DNA from: Massilia eburnea
Lineage (GTDB): Bacteria > Pseudomonadota > Gammaproteobacteria > Burkholderiales > Burkholderiaceae_D
Direction of reading: 5' to 3'
Length of the DNA stretch: 64,000 nucleotides
Assembly (NCBI RefSeq): GCF_009720745.1
Contig: NZ_WNKX01000002.1
Span: 124,001-188,000, forward strand
Part shown: one piece after another, positions 63,375 to 64,000 of the stretch
How positions within the stretch are numbered: position 1 is the stretch's first letter
Layout: every line of letters begins with the position of its first letter
Notes under the pieces: model-generated
Seen by the model: the letters and a program-made list of their open reading frames with translations, nothing else
Told to the model about the DNA's origin: nothing
Database searches by the model: none
Position numbers and translations under genes: made by a program

Positions 63375-64000
63375 TTACGCCGATTGCGGCAGTTTTTCCT
63401 TGAGTTCCTTGAATTCTTTCTCGAAGTCCAGCGTCTTGCGCTGGGTGCTCATCGCCATCAGGGCCTCGGCGCCGCCGCTGCCATCGGCGCCATCCTTGAT
63501 CCAGACCCAGACGCGGCGCTCACGGATGTAGAACATCGCAAACACGCCCAGCACCAGGAACAGGCATCCAATATACACAACGGTCTTGCCCGGCGAACGG
63601 GTGACCTGGAATACCGATGCCTTCACTTCGATATATTCATCCAGCTGCAGGTAGACCGGGGCGCCGTAGAAGAAGCTGTCCGACAGTGCATTGGTGGCCA
63701 GTTGCAGGAAGCGGCCGTGGCTCTCGTCCATCGCGGCAGGCGGCATGCCATCCTTTTCGCGCGCGGCCTGCCACAGCTCCCACATCGTGCCATTCAGGAT
63801 CTTCAGGAAGATCTCGGCGGCCTTGGTCTGCTCGGCCTGCGGCACTTTTTCCAGGAAACGGCTGATGGCGAAGAAGCCGGCGCCCTTGTCGTCGCCGGCG
63901 AAGATTTCCAGGCCTTTCAGCGCAGAGGCTTCCAGTTGCGCGCGCAGGGCGTCGCCGGCCTTCGATTGCGGCATGGCTTGCGCGGCGTAGCGCGCGGCGG
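63375..64000 (-). CDS. resB: Cytochrome c biogenesis protein ResB, 5'-truncated by the window edge
   Basis: The frame is open to the window end, so only the C-terminal 208 or so residues are visible. They include the periplasmic region, the conserved segment YLQLDEYIEVKASVFQVTRSPG just before the last membrane helix (KTVVYIGCLFLVLGVFAMFY), and the cytoplasmic tail. ResB is the partner of CcsB. Identification rests on the tail and the neighbour and is fairly firm. Confidence 0.88.
   Translation of the reverse strand, partial: AARYAAQAMPQSKAGDALRAQLEASALKGLEIFAGDDKGAGFFAISRFLEKVPQAEQTKAAEIFLKILNGTMWELWQAAREKDGMPPAAMDESHGRFLQLATNALSDSFFYGAPVYLQLDEYIEVKASVFQVTRSPGKTVVYIGCLFLVLGVFAMFYIRERRVWVWIKDGADGSGGAEALMAMSTQRKTLDFEKEFKELKEKLPQSA

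Noticed and set aside
1..64000. CRISPR array, prophage, transposase or integrase
   Set aside because: No regularly spaced direct repeats and no gene with such motifs were seen. The palindromic elements are isolated and not arrayed.

Overview
The window looks like a chromosomal segment of a high-GC betaproteobacterium of the Burkholderiales, most likely Oxalobacteraceae (Massilia/Duganella/Janthinobacterium-like). This rests on gene order and protein character, not on a database search. The supporting markers are the TPR-lolB-ispE-tRNA-prs-rplY-pth block, the kdsD-kdsC-lptCAB-rpoN-hpf block, pilMNOPQ-aroK-aroB, system II cytochrome c maturation (ResB/CcsB) and mutM/mutY close together. It is a core-rich region with short accessory patches. 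I see no prophage, insertion sequence or CRISPR array.

Layout. 1-1.6 kb: end of hprK and rapZ (+). 1.6-8.9 kb: accessory block with a GlxA/FtrA-type regulator divergent from an AhpD-like/SDR pair, GNAT and VOC proteins, two paralogous exported proteins, a DUF457-type membrane protein, an Lrp regulator and a 3-hydroxyisobutyryl-CoA hydrolase. 8.9-14.4 kb (-): KDO synthesis, the LPS transport ATPase and periplasmic parts, sigma-54 and hibernation factor. 14.5-20.5 kb: a CPA2 antiporter, a diguanylate cyclase, a MOSC protein, a NYN/OST-HTH RNA-type protein and an NTF2-like exported protein. 20.7-25.7 kb (+): a five-gene translationally coupled glycosylation cassette (GT2, methyltransferase, GtrA, GT4, GT-C-like).

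25.7-34.0 kb: LysR with a tautomerase, an orphan gene with a small coupled ORF, ychF, a DinB protein and the DUF2339/DUF3999 pair. 34.0-37.5 kb: pth, two small proteins and an ArsR-led operon ending in a DUF1460 putative amidase. 37.6-42.8 kb (-): rplY, prs, tRNA-Gln, ispE, lolB and a TPR lipoprotein. 42.8-46.7 kb (+): mutM, a dynamin-like GTPase and mutY. 46.7-55.7 kb (-): a small membrane protein, a TMEM175-type channel, dgt, aroK and aroB read as one frame, and pilQPONM. 56-60.2 kb: mrcA, cyaY, lptM and lysA. 60.4-64 kb (-): msrQ, msrP, ccsB and partial resB.

The observations I consider most worth a second look are: the dynamin-like GTPase coupled to mutY between two oxidative-guanine repair genes; the unbroken aroK-aroB reading frame; the gtr-like glycosylation cassette; the NYN/OST-HTH protein with an RGG-like and lysine/alanine-rich tail; a two-cysteine exported domain that occurs with and without an NTF2-like partner; and a family of nested palindromic intergenic elements that touch the stop codons of flanking genes.
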